This document shows, one piece after another, positions 14,778-21,477 of a stretch of 41,732 bases of DNA. Below the pieces are notes generated by a model that did not search any database, was not told where the DNA came from, and worked only from the letters and a program-made list of their open reading frames with translations. The position numbers were made by a program, and so were the translations under genes. The stretch spans positions 1 through 41,732 of the IMG/VR virus record IMGVR_UViG_3300017963_000425; one strand, given 5' to 3'. Origin of the DNA: a virus. How positions within the stretch are numbered: the stretch's first letter is position 1; each line of letters begins with the position of its first letter.

Positions 14778-15599
14778 ATGTGCAACATAAACATTTTAAT
14801 TAAGGACAAAAAGGATAGCTGGAACGTCGCCAGTTTCATGATGGCAGTGACAGCTTCCAGCTATTCTCGTAACCCTGACGGAGAAGGGCTATTTTGTGAT
14901 AGCGACAGCAAGAGTTTGTTTATTAAACAGAACCAGAAGATTAACTTGCTAAATTATGGCAAATTGTTCAAGGATGGTAAGTTTATAATAACACACCAGC
15001 GACTCAGCACAAGCGGATTCAACCAAAGATGGCACCATCCTTTTGTGAATAAAGACTTTGTATTCGTGCATAATGGCATAATAAATCGTTTCCTTGGAAA
15101 GAAAGGTAGCGATTCATATGGTTTTTTTATGGCGTTCACTGCATTATTCAACAAATTGCAGACTGGCACAAGGGAAGAGCGTATTGTGCAGAGCATTAAG
15201 CACTTATTGGATGGTCTTGATGACGGCAGTTATAGCATTGCCATTTATGACAGAAGGACGGAGAAATTATACTATTGCAAGAACAGCATGACAAATATTC
15301 ACTTTTTTAGATTTGCCAGGAAGTTGTACATAACAACCCTGCATAGTAATTCAGAATTTATCCCAATGTTAAGCAAGCAACACACAGAACTTGACATTAA
15401 GGACTACACTATTTACAGAGCAAACAAGAAACAAGGGGAACCAGTTTCAGTTTATAGCATTGCTAACATAAAAGAACCAGAACCACCAAAGGAGACAGCA
15501 AAGGAAGAGACAACAAAGCAAAAAAAGAAGACCAAAGACGAAGTGCAATGCTATGACTATAACCCTTTCGAGAAATATTCGTGTCAAGAAACATATTAA
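14778..15599 (+). CDS. Class II glutamine amidotransferase
   Basis: 273 residues. The second residue is Cys (MCNIN), the N-terminal nucleophile once Met is removed. Further family residues are HQRLSTSG (Arg75), FVFVHNGII (Asn99-Gly100) and SDSYGF (Asp near 108). It hydrolyses glutamine to release ammonia, presumably for the amidoligase encoded immediately upstream. Residues 1-215 form the Ntn-hydrolase fold; the last 55 are a charged linker rich in Glu and Lys. There is no synthetase domain of its own, which supports partnership with the neighbour. The start is fixed by the need for Cys at position 2. Confidence 0.83.
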   Translation: MCNINILIKDKKDSWNVASFMMAVTASSYSRNPDGEGLFCDSDSKSLFIKQNQKINLLNYGKLFKDGKFIITHQRLSTSGFNQRWHHPFVNKDFVFVHNGIINRFLGKKGSDSYGFFMAFTALFNKLQTGTREERIVQSIKHLLDGLDDGSYSIAIYDRRTEKLYYCKNSMTNIHFFRFARKLYITTLHSNSEFIPMLSKQHTELDIKDYTIYRANKKQGEPVSVYSIANIKEPEPPKETAKEETTKQKKKTKDEVQCYDYNPFEKYSCQETY

Positions 15600-15625
15600 A
15601 ACATATTATTAGGAGGCAGATTAAA

Positions 15626-15793
15626 ATGGAAACTGACGAAAATTTCACTTGTGCGTTTTGCGGTTGCAAAGACTGTCCGCAATGGATGTATGGTGGCCAG
15701 TCGGAAGATGGCGAACCCATCTGCGACCATTGTGCAGACAAGACAAGAGAATATTACCGAGACGTGCAAGAACACCACAAGGAGGAGGACTAA
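15626..15793 (+). CDS. 55-residue zinc-finger protein
   Basis: Starts at ATG 15626 after AGGAGGCAG. Contains CAFCGCKDC near residue 9 and CDHC near residue 36, a probable zinc-binding knuckle, followed by an acidic and His-rich tail. An upstream in-frame Met lacks a ribosome site. No function can be assigned. Confidence 0.6.
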   Translation: METDENFTCAFCGCKDCPQWMYGGQSEDGEPICDHCADKTREYYRDVQEHHKEED

Positions 15794-15794
15794 A

Positions 15795-15986
15795 ATGAGA
15801 AAATTTATAGTATTGACGACTAATTGTCTTAATCAAGGAGAAGTTTATATCTCTGAAGTTATGGCAGAAAGTTTAGAAGATGCTTACGAAAGAGTTAATG
15901 ATGAAGGTTGCCACCAATATGACAACCATGCATTATTTACTTGTAAGCAATGGAACAAATTAAAAAAACAAATAAACAAAAAATAG
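15795..15986 (+). CDS. 63-residue hypothetical protein
   Basis: ATG 15795 follows an AGGAGGAGG site one base after the previous stop. The product begins with a beta strand (MRKFIVLTTNC) and continues with an EVMAESLEDAYERV helix and a basic tail. It resembles short one-domain alpha/beta phage proteins, but I do not recognise it. Confidence 0.6.
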   Translation: MRKFIVLTTNCLNQGEVYISEVMAESLEDAYERVNDEGCHQYDNHALFTCKQWNKLKKQINKK

Positions 15987-15999
15987 GAGGCGAATGTAA

Positions 16000-16209
16000 A
16001 TGGTAAGACTACAACTAACAAGGAAACAAGCAAAATATCTGGCGGAGGTAATGGGCAACTGCGTGATTGCGACTATTGAAGACTTAGAGCATCATGGCGA
16101 AGGAGAATCAACTTCAATGCTAAATTTAAAGGAAGCAAAGAACCTGTTGCAAAAATTAGAGAAATTGAAAGGGGCGCAGATAGGATTGCAAGCAACTGCG
16201 GAGGGATAA
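16000..16209 (+). CDS. 69-residue helical hypothetical protein
   Basis: Preceded by ATAGGAGGCGA. Two predicted helices (residues 5-28 and 43-57) with LTRKQAKYLAEVM at the start suggest a small helix-turn-helix-like or coiled-coil protein. No known family recognised. Two bases separate it from the next gene. Confidence 0.55.
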   Translation: MVRLQLTRKQAKYLAEVMGNCVIATIEDLEHHGEGESTSMLNLKEAKNLLQKLEKLKGAQIGLQATAEG

Positions 16210-16211
16210 AA

Positions 16212-16559
16212 ATGGCAAAAGATGACTTAGAGCTAAAAGACTTAAGACAATATTATGGCACGGAGAAGTATTATAAACTGCCAATTTGTAAGTCTGTCTA
16301 TACTGACGGAATCAAATACATTATGGAGAATGGTTATAGTTGGTTCGTCACTGATAGCTTAATAGTGGCAGAATCAAAGTATAAGGACGCAGAGTTCATA
16401 GTAATTAAATTAAAAGTGCGAGAAAGTGGCGCTTATGTAACTCTTGAAGATGGTAATGGCAAGATGCTCTACTATCAAGAATATGATTATACTGACGCAA
16501 AACGCGATTTAGTTCTTTACTGGACAGATGGCGTATTAATGCTTCAGGGAGAGTATTGA
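16212..16559 (+). CDS. DUF6876-like protein
   Basis: 115 residues. The pattern matches DUF6876, a small family of mobile-element proteins: LRQYYGTEKYYKLP at the N-terminus, YTDGIKYIMENGYSWFV, LEDGNGKMLYYQ and a YTDAKRDLVLYW ending with GVLMLQGEY. Proteins of this family are about this length and have no known biochemical function. It sits inside a run of micro-genes behind the amidoligase pair. Confidence 0.7.
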   Translation: MAKDDLELKDLRQYYGTEKYYKLPICKSVYTDGIKYIMENGYSWFVTDSLIVAESKYKDAEFIVIKLKVRESGAYVTLEDGNGKMLYYQEYDYTDAKRDLVLYWTDGVLMLQGEY

Positions 16560-16561
16560 AG

Positions 16562-16699
16562 ATGGATTTTGGAGATTCGGTTGATGAGCGTGATGCTTGG
16601 TATGAGTTTGTCGAGTTCATCTCTGGCACTCAGCCAGGCACAGAGAAGACTATAACATTTAAATGCGGAGAAGTTTACCGCATCCGGAGGGAAAAATGA
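16562..16699 (+). CDS. 45-residue hypothetical protein
   Basis: A frame from ATG 16562, two bases after the DUF6876 gene, with AGGGAGAG upstream. Acidic N-terminal half, basic C-terminus (YRIRREK). It overlaps the next start (ATGA). No family recognised; supported by ribosome site and coupling only. Confidence 0.45.
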   Translation: MDFGDSVDERDAWYEFVEFISGTQPGTEKTITFKCGEVYRIRREK

Positions 16700-16836
16700 C
16701 TTATGAGGGAGAGATGGCAATAGCAACTGAGTTAATGAATGTATCGAAGCAGTTGAACCAAATAAAATTTTTAATGAATGCAATTTGGCTCGAAACGAAG
16801 AAAGAACGGAGGCTCAATAAAGATGATAGAAAGTAA
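16696..16836 (+). CDS. 46-residue helical hypothetical protein
   Basis: ATG 16696 overlaps the previous stop and follows CGGAGG by about five bases. A single amphipathic helix (ELMNVSKQLNQIKF) and a basic tail suggest a small coiled-coil oligomer. Function unknown. Confidence 0.45.
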   Translation: MTYEGEMAIATELMNVSKQLNQIKFLMNAIWLETKKERRLNKDDRK

Positions 16837-17038
16837 AGGTATGACTACATATCGTGGTCTTCGGAATAATGCAAAGTTATGGAAAGCATTGTGTATTCGT
16901 TTAGTCAACCGTGACCTTACAAAAGAAGAATATTTGAACTGGTTGCAGTTGTGTGCGATACGAGTGCCTACTGACGCAGAGGTTGATGAACAAATAGACA
17001 AAGCGAACAGATTGCTCGATGCATCTGTGGAGGAATGA
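16823..17038 (+). CDS. 71-residue hypothetical protein
   Basis: Starts at ATG 16823, 11 bases after GGAGG and inside the preceding gene. Mostly helical, with LWKALCIRLVNRDLTKEEYL in the middle and an acidic C-terminus. No family recognised. A later Met (16841) is an alternative start. Confidence 0.5.
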   Translation: MIESKGMTTYRGLRNNAKLWKALCIRLVNRDLTKEEYLNWLQLCAIRVPTDAEVDEQIDKANRLLDASVEE

Positions 17039-17040
17039 AG

Positions 17041-17175
17041 ATGGCTTTTAGCAAAAAGAAGTTTGAAACAGAGATAGAGTTATTGCAAGATGAGAAGGAT
17101 AATATTATCCTTTTTGGTGTATTTGGCATGCTCTATAATTGGTACAGACGAAGGAAGCTTGAATATACTGCTTAA
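17041..17175 (+). CDS. 44-residue hypothetical protein
   Basis: ATG 17041 follows GGAGGAATGAAG. It has a charged N-terminal helix followed by a hydrophobic segment (NIILFGVFGMLYNWY) and a basic end, so it may touch the membrane. It ends 20 bases before the next gene's start. Confidence 0.45.
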   Translation: MAFSKKKFETEIELLQDEKDNIILFGVFGMLYNWYRRRKLEYTA

Positions 17176-17195
17176 TGTATCGATGGAGGTTGAAA

Positions 17196-17372
17196 ATGAC
17201 TGAAGAAAAGAAGCAAATCGTGGAGAAGGTCAATACTGACAGTATAGAATTGACCAAGAATAGCAAAGGTTTCAACTGGGTGATCAAAGCTTACGGTGAT
17301 GACCATCGTCAGATTGAGCGAAAGCTTAGACATTTAAAAGCTGTTGCTGAAGGTCTTGCTGGAACCGAATAA
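17196..17372 (+). CDS. 58-residue conserved-type small phage protein
   Basis: ATG 17196 lies after GGAGGTTGA. The product has the layout of a common small phage protein: an acidic start, NSKGFNWVIKAYGDD strand and an EIERKL-type helix. It is the last gene before the terminator at 17389-17451. Function unknown. Confidence 0.55.
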   Translation: MTEEKKQIVEKVNTDSIELTKNSKGFNWVIKAYGDDHRQIERKLRHLKAVAEGLAGTE

Positions 17373-17388
17373 TGTTTCCTCAGGCGAA

Positions 17389-17451
17389 GGCAAGAGGCCA
17401 ATTGCACAAAGGGTTTCATTTCCCTTTACTCCTACCTCTTGCCTTTTTTTT
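17389..17451 (+). terminator. Terminator with nested hairpins and T8 run
   Basis: Outer arms GGCAAGAGG (17389-17397) and CCTCTTGCC (17435-17443) enclose an inner hairpin AAAGGG/CCCTTT (17408-17427) and are followed by eight T. It ends the amidoligase and micro-gene operon. Confidence 0.8.
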
Positions 17452-17463
17452 ATTTTAGAAATA

Positions 17464-17475
17464 TTTATATATAAC
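17464..17475 (+). promoter_or_regulatory. TATA promoter for the second rightward operon
   Basis: TTTATATATAAC after an A-rich BRE-like GAAATA, about 13 bases beyond the terminator T-run. A start near 17493 would give a very short leader before ATG 17497. Confidence 0.6.
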
Positions 17476-17477
17476 TT

Positions 17478-17487
17478 AGTATATACT
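17478..17487. promoter_or_regulatory. AGTATATACT palindrome, copy 3 (operator position)
   Basis: The palindrome lies between the TATA box and the predicted start, an ideal repressor site. The word AGTATATACTGG also occurs, on the minus strand, at copy 1. Confidence 0.5.
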
Positions 17488-17496
17488 GGTGGAAAG

Positions 17497-17688
17497 ATGG
17501 TGAAAAGAGAGTGGAAAAAGAAAGCTTTGATCTTATCTCATATTAGAAGTATTGAAACATTGATAAAGGACGCTCCTAAACAATATTGGGGAGAATTTCC
17601 TAATAGTTTCAAAGAAGACATTTATAGGATGCGAGAAATACTTCTTGATTTAGAGAAAAGAGTTGATTGTTTGGAGGCAAAATTTTAA
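17497..17688 (+). CDS. 63-residue charged helical protein
   Basis: ATG 17497 follows GGTGGAAAG. Basic N-terminus (MVKREWKKK) and two long helices ending in LDLEKRVDCLEAKF. First gene after the promoter. No family recognised. Like the next gene it starts MVKRE, so the two may be related by duplication of the start. Confidence 0.5.
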   Translation: MVKREWKKKALILSHIRSIETLIKDAPKQYWGEFPNSFKEDIYRMREILLDLEKRVDCLEAKF

Positions 17689-17689
17689 G

Positions 17690-17977
17690 ATGGTAAAACG
17701 AGAACTTTCTAAAGAAGAAAAAGAGCGGTGCGAAAGACAACTCGAACGGCTTGATGGAGATAAAGAATATGAAGAATTTGCGGAAGAGTATGCAAGATTA
17801 ATGCTTGACAAAGGTCTTGAGCAAAACTATAAGAAACAAAGACGAGATTTTCAGGATAAACTGAAACTTGCAAAAGATAATCTTAAGCAAATCACAGCGA
17901 CGCAAGAGTTTGTGCGAGACCAGCTTGAGAATGGTGTTGAGGAAATTAAAGAAGACAAAGAAAATAAGGAGGATTAA
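17690..17977 (+). CDS. 95-residue coiled-coil protein
   Basis: Almost entirely Glu/Lys/Arg helix (KEEKERCERQLERLDG, then KLKLAKDNLKQI) with an acidic tail. It begins one base after the previous stop. Likely a coiled coil that forms oligomers. No enzymatic motif, no membrane segment, and no recognised family. Confidence 0.55.
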   Translation: MVKRELSKEEKERCERQLERLDGDKEYEEFAEEYARLMLDKGLEQNYKKQRRDFQDKLKLAKDNLKQITATQEFVRDQLENGVEEIKEDKENKED

Positions 17978-17979
17978 AG

Positions 17980-18441
17980 ATGGTAGATGTAAACATATTT
18001 CGTGAGCAGAACGCTGACGAGAAGAAAGAATTCCAGCCGATTGGCAAGAAAACTTTCCAGGACGTTGCACGACAACATTTGATTTCTATTGAGAAAGAAC
18101 AAGTAAAGAAACACTTACCTTTTTGTTATCGTTGTGCGAAGATGGATCTTCAGGATCTAATTGATAAGAAAATGATTGAGACGGTGCGTAGCGAGAGCAA
18201 GCTTGTGGAGACAAGTCCGAAGATTGAGCTCGAGAAGATAGATTTCGTCCAGAAGTATGGTGAGAAAAATTTTGAGATGTTAGGTTCTTCTGAAGTTATT
18301 GAAAAAAAGTTACTTGACGGCATCAGGGCTCCAGTCAAGACTGGTTATCAGTATGAGTATAAATGCAAGAAGAGAGGTTGTTGGTGTAGCGTTTTCGTTC
18401 CTCTTTCTGAGCACGAGAAGAGGCAGAAGAAGAAGGGCTAA
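17980..18441 (+). CDS. 153-residue zinc-binding hypothetical protein
   Basis: CYRC near residue 49 and CKKRGCWC near residue 129 could bind one or two zinc ions across a long helical insertion. An AGGAGG site precedes ATG 17980. The FVPLSEHEKRQKKKG tail is basic. I do not recognise the fold; a DNA- or RNA-binding regulator is possible because the next gene is an AbrB-like protein. Confidence 0.55.
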   Translation: MVDVNIFREQNADEKKEFQPIGKKTFQDVARQHLISIEKEQVKKHLPFCYRCAKMDLQDLIDKKMIETVRSESKLVETSPKIELEKIDFVQKYGEKNFEMLGSSEVIEKKLLDGIRAPVKTGYQYEYKCKKRGCWCSVFVPLSEHEKRQKKKG

Positions 18442-18443
18442 AG

Positions 18444-18602
18444 ATGGCTGAAGAAAGATACCATAAAGTTAGAGAAATTGTCAAGAAGAAAACGTCAGTA
18501 GTCTATGGTATCACGATTCCTAAACATATAGCTGAAGATTTTTTAGGTTTAGATATGAAGATAGTTCGTAGCGGTAGTTGTATAGTGTTAGAAAGTATTT
18601 AG
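18444..18602 (+). CDS. AbrB/SpoVT-like DNA-binding protein
   Basis: 52 residues from ATG 18444. The pattern KKKTSVVYGITIPKHIAEDF, then a Gly-Leu turn and SGSCIVLES matches the swapped-hairpin AbrB domain, widespread in archaea as a small dimeric transcription regulator. It lies directly before the glycosyltransferase operon and could control it or the AGTATATACT palindromes. It is too short for routine gene callers but has a clean start two bases after the previous stop. Confidence 0.6.
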   Translation: MAEERYHKVREIVKKKTSVVYGITIPKHIAEDFLGLDMKIVRSGSCIVLESI

Positions 18603-18626
18603 TATCAAAACAAGAGGTGATTTAAG

Positions 18627-19874
18627 ATAGTAGAACAAAAACATATATACTGGCTTAGTGACAGTCCATTCTCAAACACAGGATTCAGCACAGTTTCTCT
18701 GAACGTGCTGAACGGACTTGATAAACGTGGTTGGAAATGTAGTTTCCAGTCGCACAATTATATCGGCCAGACCTTGCCGAAGGGAAGTGTAAGATTGGCG
18801 GATGGAACACCATTCAATTTCGACCTGTATGGTCACGGAAGAGAACAATACGCAAGAGACCTTCTTCAGCCACGAGTTCGAGAACTAAGACCGCAAATCT
18901 TCGGCGTTCTTCTTGATACTTTCATGTTATATCCTTGGTATCTGCAACAAAATTATGCGCCAGCGAAAACTATGTTTTATTTTCCAAGTGATGGTGGTGC
19001 ATGTCTTCCGCAAGGGTGCGAAGCGATACTACAGAAGTGCGACCTACCGATAGCAATGTCTAAGTTCGGCCAGAAACAAGTCAAGGAAATACACGGAATC
19101 AATGCAGAGTATATTCCGCATGCAGTAGATCCAAAGATATACTATCCTTTAGAACCGGAAGAAAAACAAAAATTGAAAGCAAAATTAGGCTTGTCCAACA
19201 AATTCGTGATCGGGGTTATGGGCAGAAATCAAGGCAGAAAGATGCATGATAGAATCTTTAAGATGTTTGCCAAGTTCGCTAAAATGCACCAAGACGTTAT
19301 TCTTTTCTGCCACTTTGACCCCAACGATTTGGCTGCGGTCTTTGATGTGAAACGCTTGATGCAAAGATTGAACGTGGCAAACAGAGTTGTCTTCTCTGGT
19401 GTGAACTACTTTCGTGGCTTCACTTACGAACAAATGAACGAAGTCTATAATGTGATGGATGTTTATCTATCAACAACAAGCGGAGAAGGTTTCGGTATCG
19501 GCACGATTGAAGCAATGGCTTGCAAGATTCCTGTCATCAATATCGCATACACTACTACTGAAGAATTAGTCATTGCCAATAATGCAGGAGAAAGCATCAA
19601 GCTTGTAGGTTGCGAAGAGATGTCATTATTGTCAACACCGAGCCAAGAGTTCGATTACAAGATGATGAACGGAACTATCACTGGCAGTTGGTGTGTTGAG
19701 CGCGGCATCTGCGACCTTGACGATGGTGTCAAAAAGCTCGAGAAGTTATATCAAGACGCAAAGTTAAGGGAAGATTACGGCAGGAACGGCAGACGTGCAG
19801 TGCTAAGAGACTATACTTGGGACGTTGTGAATGACGAGTTCGACAGACTGCTCACAAGATTGGTGAAATCATGA
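18627..19874 (+). CDS. GT-B glycosyltransferase (GT4-like), apparent AUA start
   Basis: About 415 residues if started at ATA 18627. The conserved N-terminal segment HIYWLSDSPFSNTGFS is read in frame upstream of the first GTG (18705), and GAGGTGA lies six bases before ATA, so translation seems to start there. The C-terminal half has the nucleotide-sugar site: MGRNQGRK, YLSTTSGEGFGIGTIEAMAC and a YTWDVV helix. It is a retaining-type GT-B enzyme that would add a sugar to a glycan or lipid acceptor. First gene of the glycan island. The sugar cannot be predicted. Confidence 0.8.
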   Translation: MVEQKHIYWLSDSPFSNTGFSTVSLNVLNGLDKRGWKCSFQSHNYIGQTLPKGSVRLADGTPFNFDLYGHGREQYARDLLQPRVRELRPQIFGVLLDTFMLYPWYLQQNYAPAKTMFYFPSDGGACLPQGCEAILQKCDLPIAMSKFGQKQVKEIHGINAEYIPHAVDPKIYYPLEPEEKQKLKAKLGLSNKFVIGVMGRNQGRKMHDRIFKMFAKFAKMHQDVILFCHFDPNDLAAVFDVKRLMQRLNVANRVVFSGVNYFRGFTYEQMNEVYNVMDVYLSTTSGEGFGIGTIEAMACKIPVINIAYTTTEELVIANNAGESIKLVGCEEMSLLSTPSQEFDYKMMNGTITGSWCVERGICDLDDGVKKLEKLYQDAKLREDYGRNGRRAVLRDYTWDVVNDEFDRLLTRLVKS

Positions 19875-20053
19875 AAGCAAAATATTTTATTAAAAAAGAA
19901 TATGCTGTTAATATACAAAAAGGAGATATTATTGAAGTTTCATTAGTGGAACATGATAAGTATGGTATTGATAGGCATATTTTTGTTGAAGGAGAAGTCA
20001 GTTGTATCCGCAGAGATCCAAAAGGAGAGTTCGCAGTAGTTTACATAAAATGA
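19871..20053 (+). CDS. 60-residue beta-rich hypothetical protein
   Basis: ATG 19871 overlaps the glycosyltransferase stop (ATGA). The sequence looks like an all-beta SH3 or OB-like small domain (IQKGDIIEVSLVEHDKYG, GEFAVVYIK). It has no enzymatic motif. It is coupled to the B12-binding gene downstream, again by ATGA. Confidence 0.55.
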   Translation: MKAKYFIKKEYAVNIQKGDIIEVSLVEHDKYGIDRHIFVEGEVSCIRRDPKGEFAVVYIK

Positions 20054-20445
20054 AGCGTGTTTATTTGATAAGTCCCAGCGAACAAGGTTTGCTTGCGAAT
20101 GCTGGTGACAGACCACCATTAGGAATATTATACATTGCTTCGTATCTTCGAGAAAATGGCGTCTCTGTTCGTGTCGCTGATATGAACCATATGAAGATTT
20201 CGGAGTTAGCTGATGAACTGATGCACTACTATCCGACCTATATTGGTATCAGTTTCAGCACTCCATTATACGAACGAGCAGTCCAGTTATTACGTTTTTG
20301 TCGTGCGTTTGTGCCGAGAGCAAAGTTTGTCGCAGGAGGTCCGCACCCTTCCGCTTCGCCAGAAAGTTGCGATGAGTTTGATTATGTAATTGTGGGGGAA
20401 GGAGAAGAAGCAATGTTGGAGTTAGTTACAGATGAAAGTTATTAA
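20050..20445 (+). CDS. B12-binding domain protein of a radical SAM pair
   Basis: 131 residues forming the Rossmann-like cobalamin-binding domain that normally begins B12-dependent radical SAM enzymes: RPPLGILYIASYLRENG, YPTYIGISFSTP, VAGGPHPSASPE and DYVIVGEGEEAMLELV. Lacking the DxHxxG His, as is usual for this class, it would bind B12 base-off without a His ligand. The chain stops where the radical SAM domain should follow; that domain is the next, overlapping gene. It would assemble with it or be joined by frameshifting. Such enzymes methylate or rearrange unactivated carbons. Confidence 0.75.
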   Translation: MKRVYLISPSEQGLLANAGDRPPLGILYIASYLRENGVSVRVADMNHMKISELADELMHYYPTYIGISFSTPLYERAVQLLRFCRAFVPRAKFVAGGPHPSASPESCDEFDYVIVGEGEEAMLELVTDESY

Positions 20446-21268
20446 AGCGAAACTGATAGAGAATATTAACGAACTTCCGTTGCCAGCGAGAGATTTGCTC
20501 GACATGAAGAATTATAATTTGATGCAAGATGGAAAACGAACCGCAACGCTCATCACGAGTAGAGGATGCACAGGCGTTTGTGCGTATTGCTCTCGAAAAT
20601 CACTTGGCAACAAATTCAGAGCTAACACACCTCGCAAAGTCATTCAAGAAATCAAGAGGCTTATGGAATATGGTTATGAAAGTTTTTACTTTCTTGACGA
20701 CATGTTCACTTACGATAATGAAAGGGCTGAAGAGATTGCAGACCTTATTATCAAAGAAGGGTTGAATATCACTTTCAGGATCACAACCAGAGCAGACACA
20801 GTAGATTATGACTTGCTCAAGAAGTTGAAATCTGCAGGTCTTGTAATGTTGAGCATAGGTATCGAACACGCAGACAACGAAGTTTTAAAAAAGTCACTCA
20901 AGAATATGACAATCGAACAGAACGAACAGGTCATAGATTGGTGCAACGAACTTTGCATTGAAGTGAAAGGTTTCTTCATCCTGAACTTGCCAGGCGCAAC
21001 AGAAAAAACCATCTGCAAGACTTTAGATTTTGCGAAACGAAAAGGTCTTAAATATGCAGACTTTTATATGCTGACTGCGTTTCCTGGCAGTAGTTTGTGG
21101 AATTTCCCTGACAAGTTCGGTATGAGATTGCTTGATGATAATTTTCATTTTTTCCAGGCATGGATGGGCAAGTATCCGCAGATCAATATTGATAGCAAAG
21201 AACTGCCAAAGGAAAAGATTATAAAGTTATGGGGAGAGGTAATGCAAGAATGGAACAAGAAAAAATAA
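20432..21268 (+). CDS. Radical SAM domain of a B12-type enzyme (separate ORF)
   Basis: 278 residues. SRGCTGVCAYCSR holds CX3CX2C (Cys 46, 50 and 53) for the [4Fe-4S] cluster, followed by the TIM-barrel segments ESFYFLDDMFTYD, FRITTRAD, MLSIGIEHAD and FFILNLPGATE. The N-terminal ELPLPARDLLD is the linker usually found just after a B12 domain. It overlaps the B12 gene by 14 bases in another frame, with GGAG 10 bases before ATG 20432. It probably methylates a glycan, lipid or peptide; a natural split and a frameshift are both possible. Confidence 0.82.
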   Translation: MKVIKAKLIENINELPLPARDLLDMKNYNLMQDGKRTATLITSRGCTGVCAYCSRKSLGNKFRANTPRKVIQEIKRLMEYGYESFYFLDDMFTYDNERAEEIADLIIKEGLNITFRITTRADTVDYDLLKKLKSAGLVMLSIGIEHADNEVLKKSLKNMTIEQNEQVIDWCNELCIEVKGFFILNLPGATEKTICKTLDFAKRKGLKYADFYMLTAFPGSSLWNFPDKFGMRLLDDNFHFFQAWMGKYPQINIDSKELPKEKIIKLWGEVMQEWNKKK

Positions 21269-21477
21269 AAAAATATATAAGAATTATTGAAGATATGGAA
21301 AGTGAACTATATTTATTAGAATGGACATTAAACAGAACTCCTGAAGAAGAAATAAAATTTGTAAAATTATTACAAGAATTTAGGGATATATATGGAATAA
21401 ATTATGGTCAAGTAGTAAAACCTTCGGATATTTTAAGAATTGTAGGTGCGTTTTTAACATGGTTGGAAAAAAATTAA
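21250..21477 (+). CDS. 75-residue helical hypothetical protein
   Basis: ATG 21250 lies inside the end of the radical SAM gene after GAGAGG. Long acidic helix (IIEDMESELYLLEWTL) followed by KFVKLLQEFRDIYG and a hydrophobic C-terminus overlapping the next start. AT-rich codon use differs visibly from the flanking enzyme genes. No function can be assigned. Confidence 0.55.
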   Translation: MEQEKIKKYIRIIEDMESELYLLEWTLNRTPEEEIKFVKLLQEFRDIYGINYGQVVKPSDILRIVGAFLTWLEKN

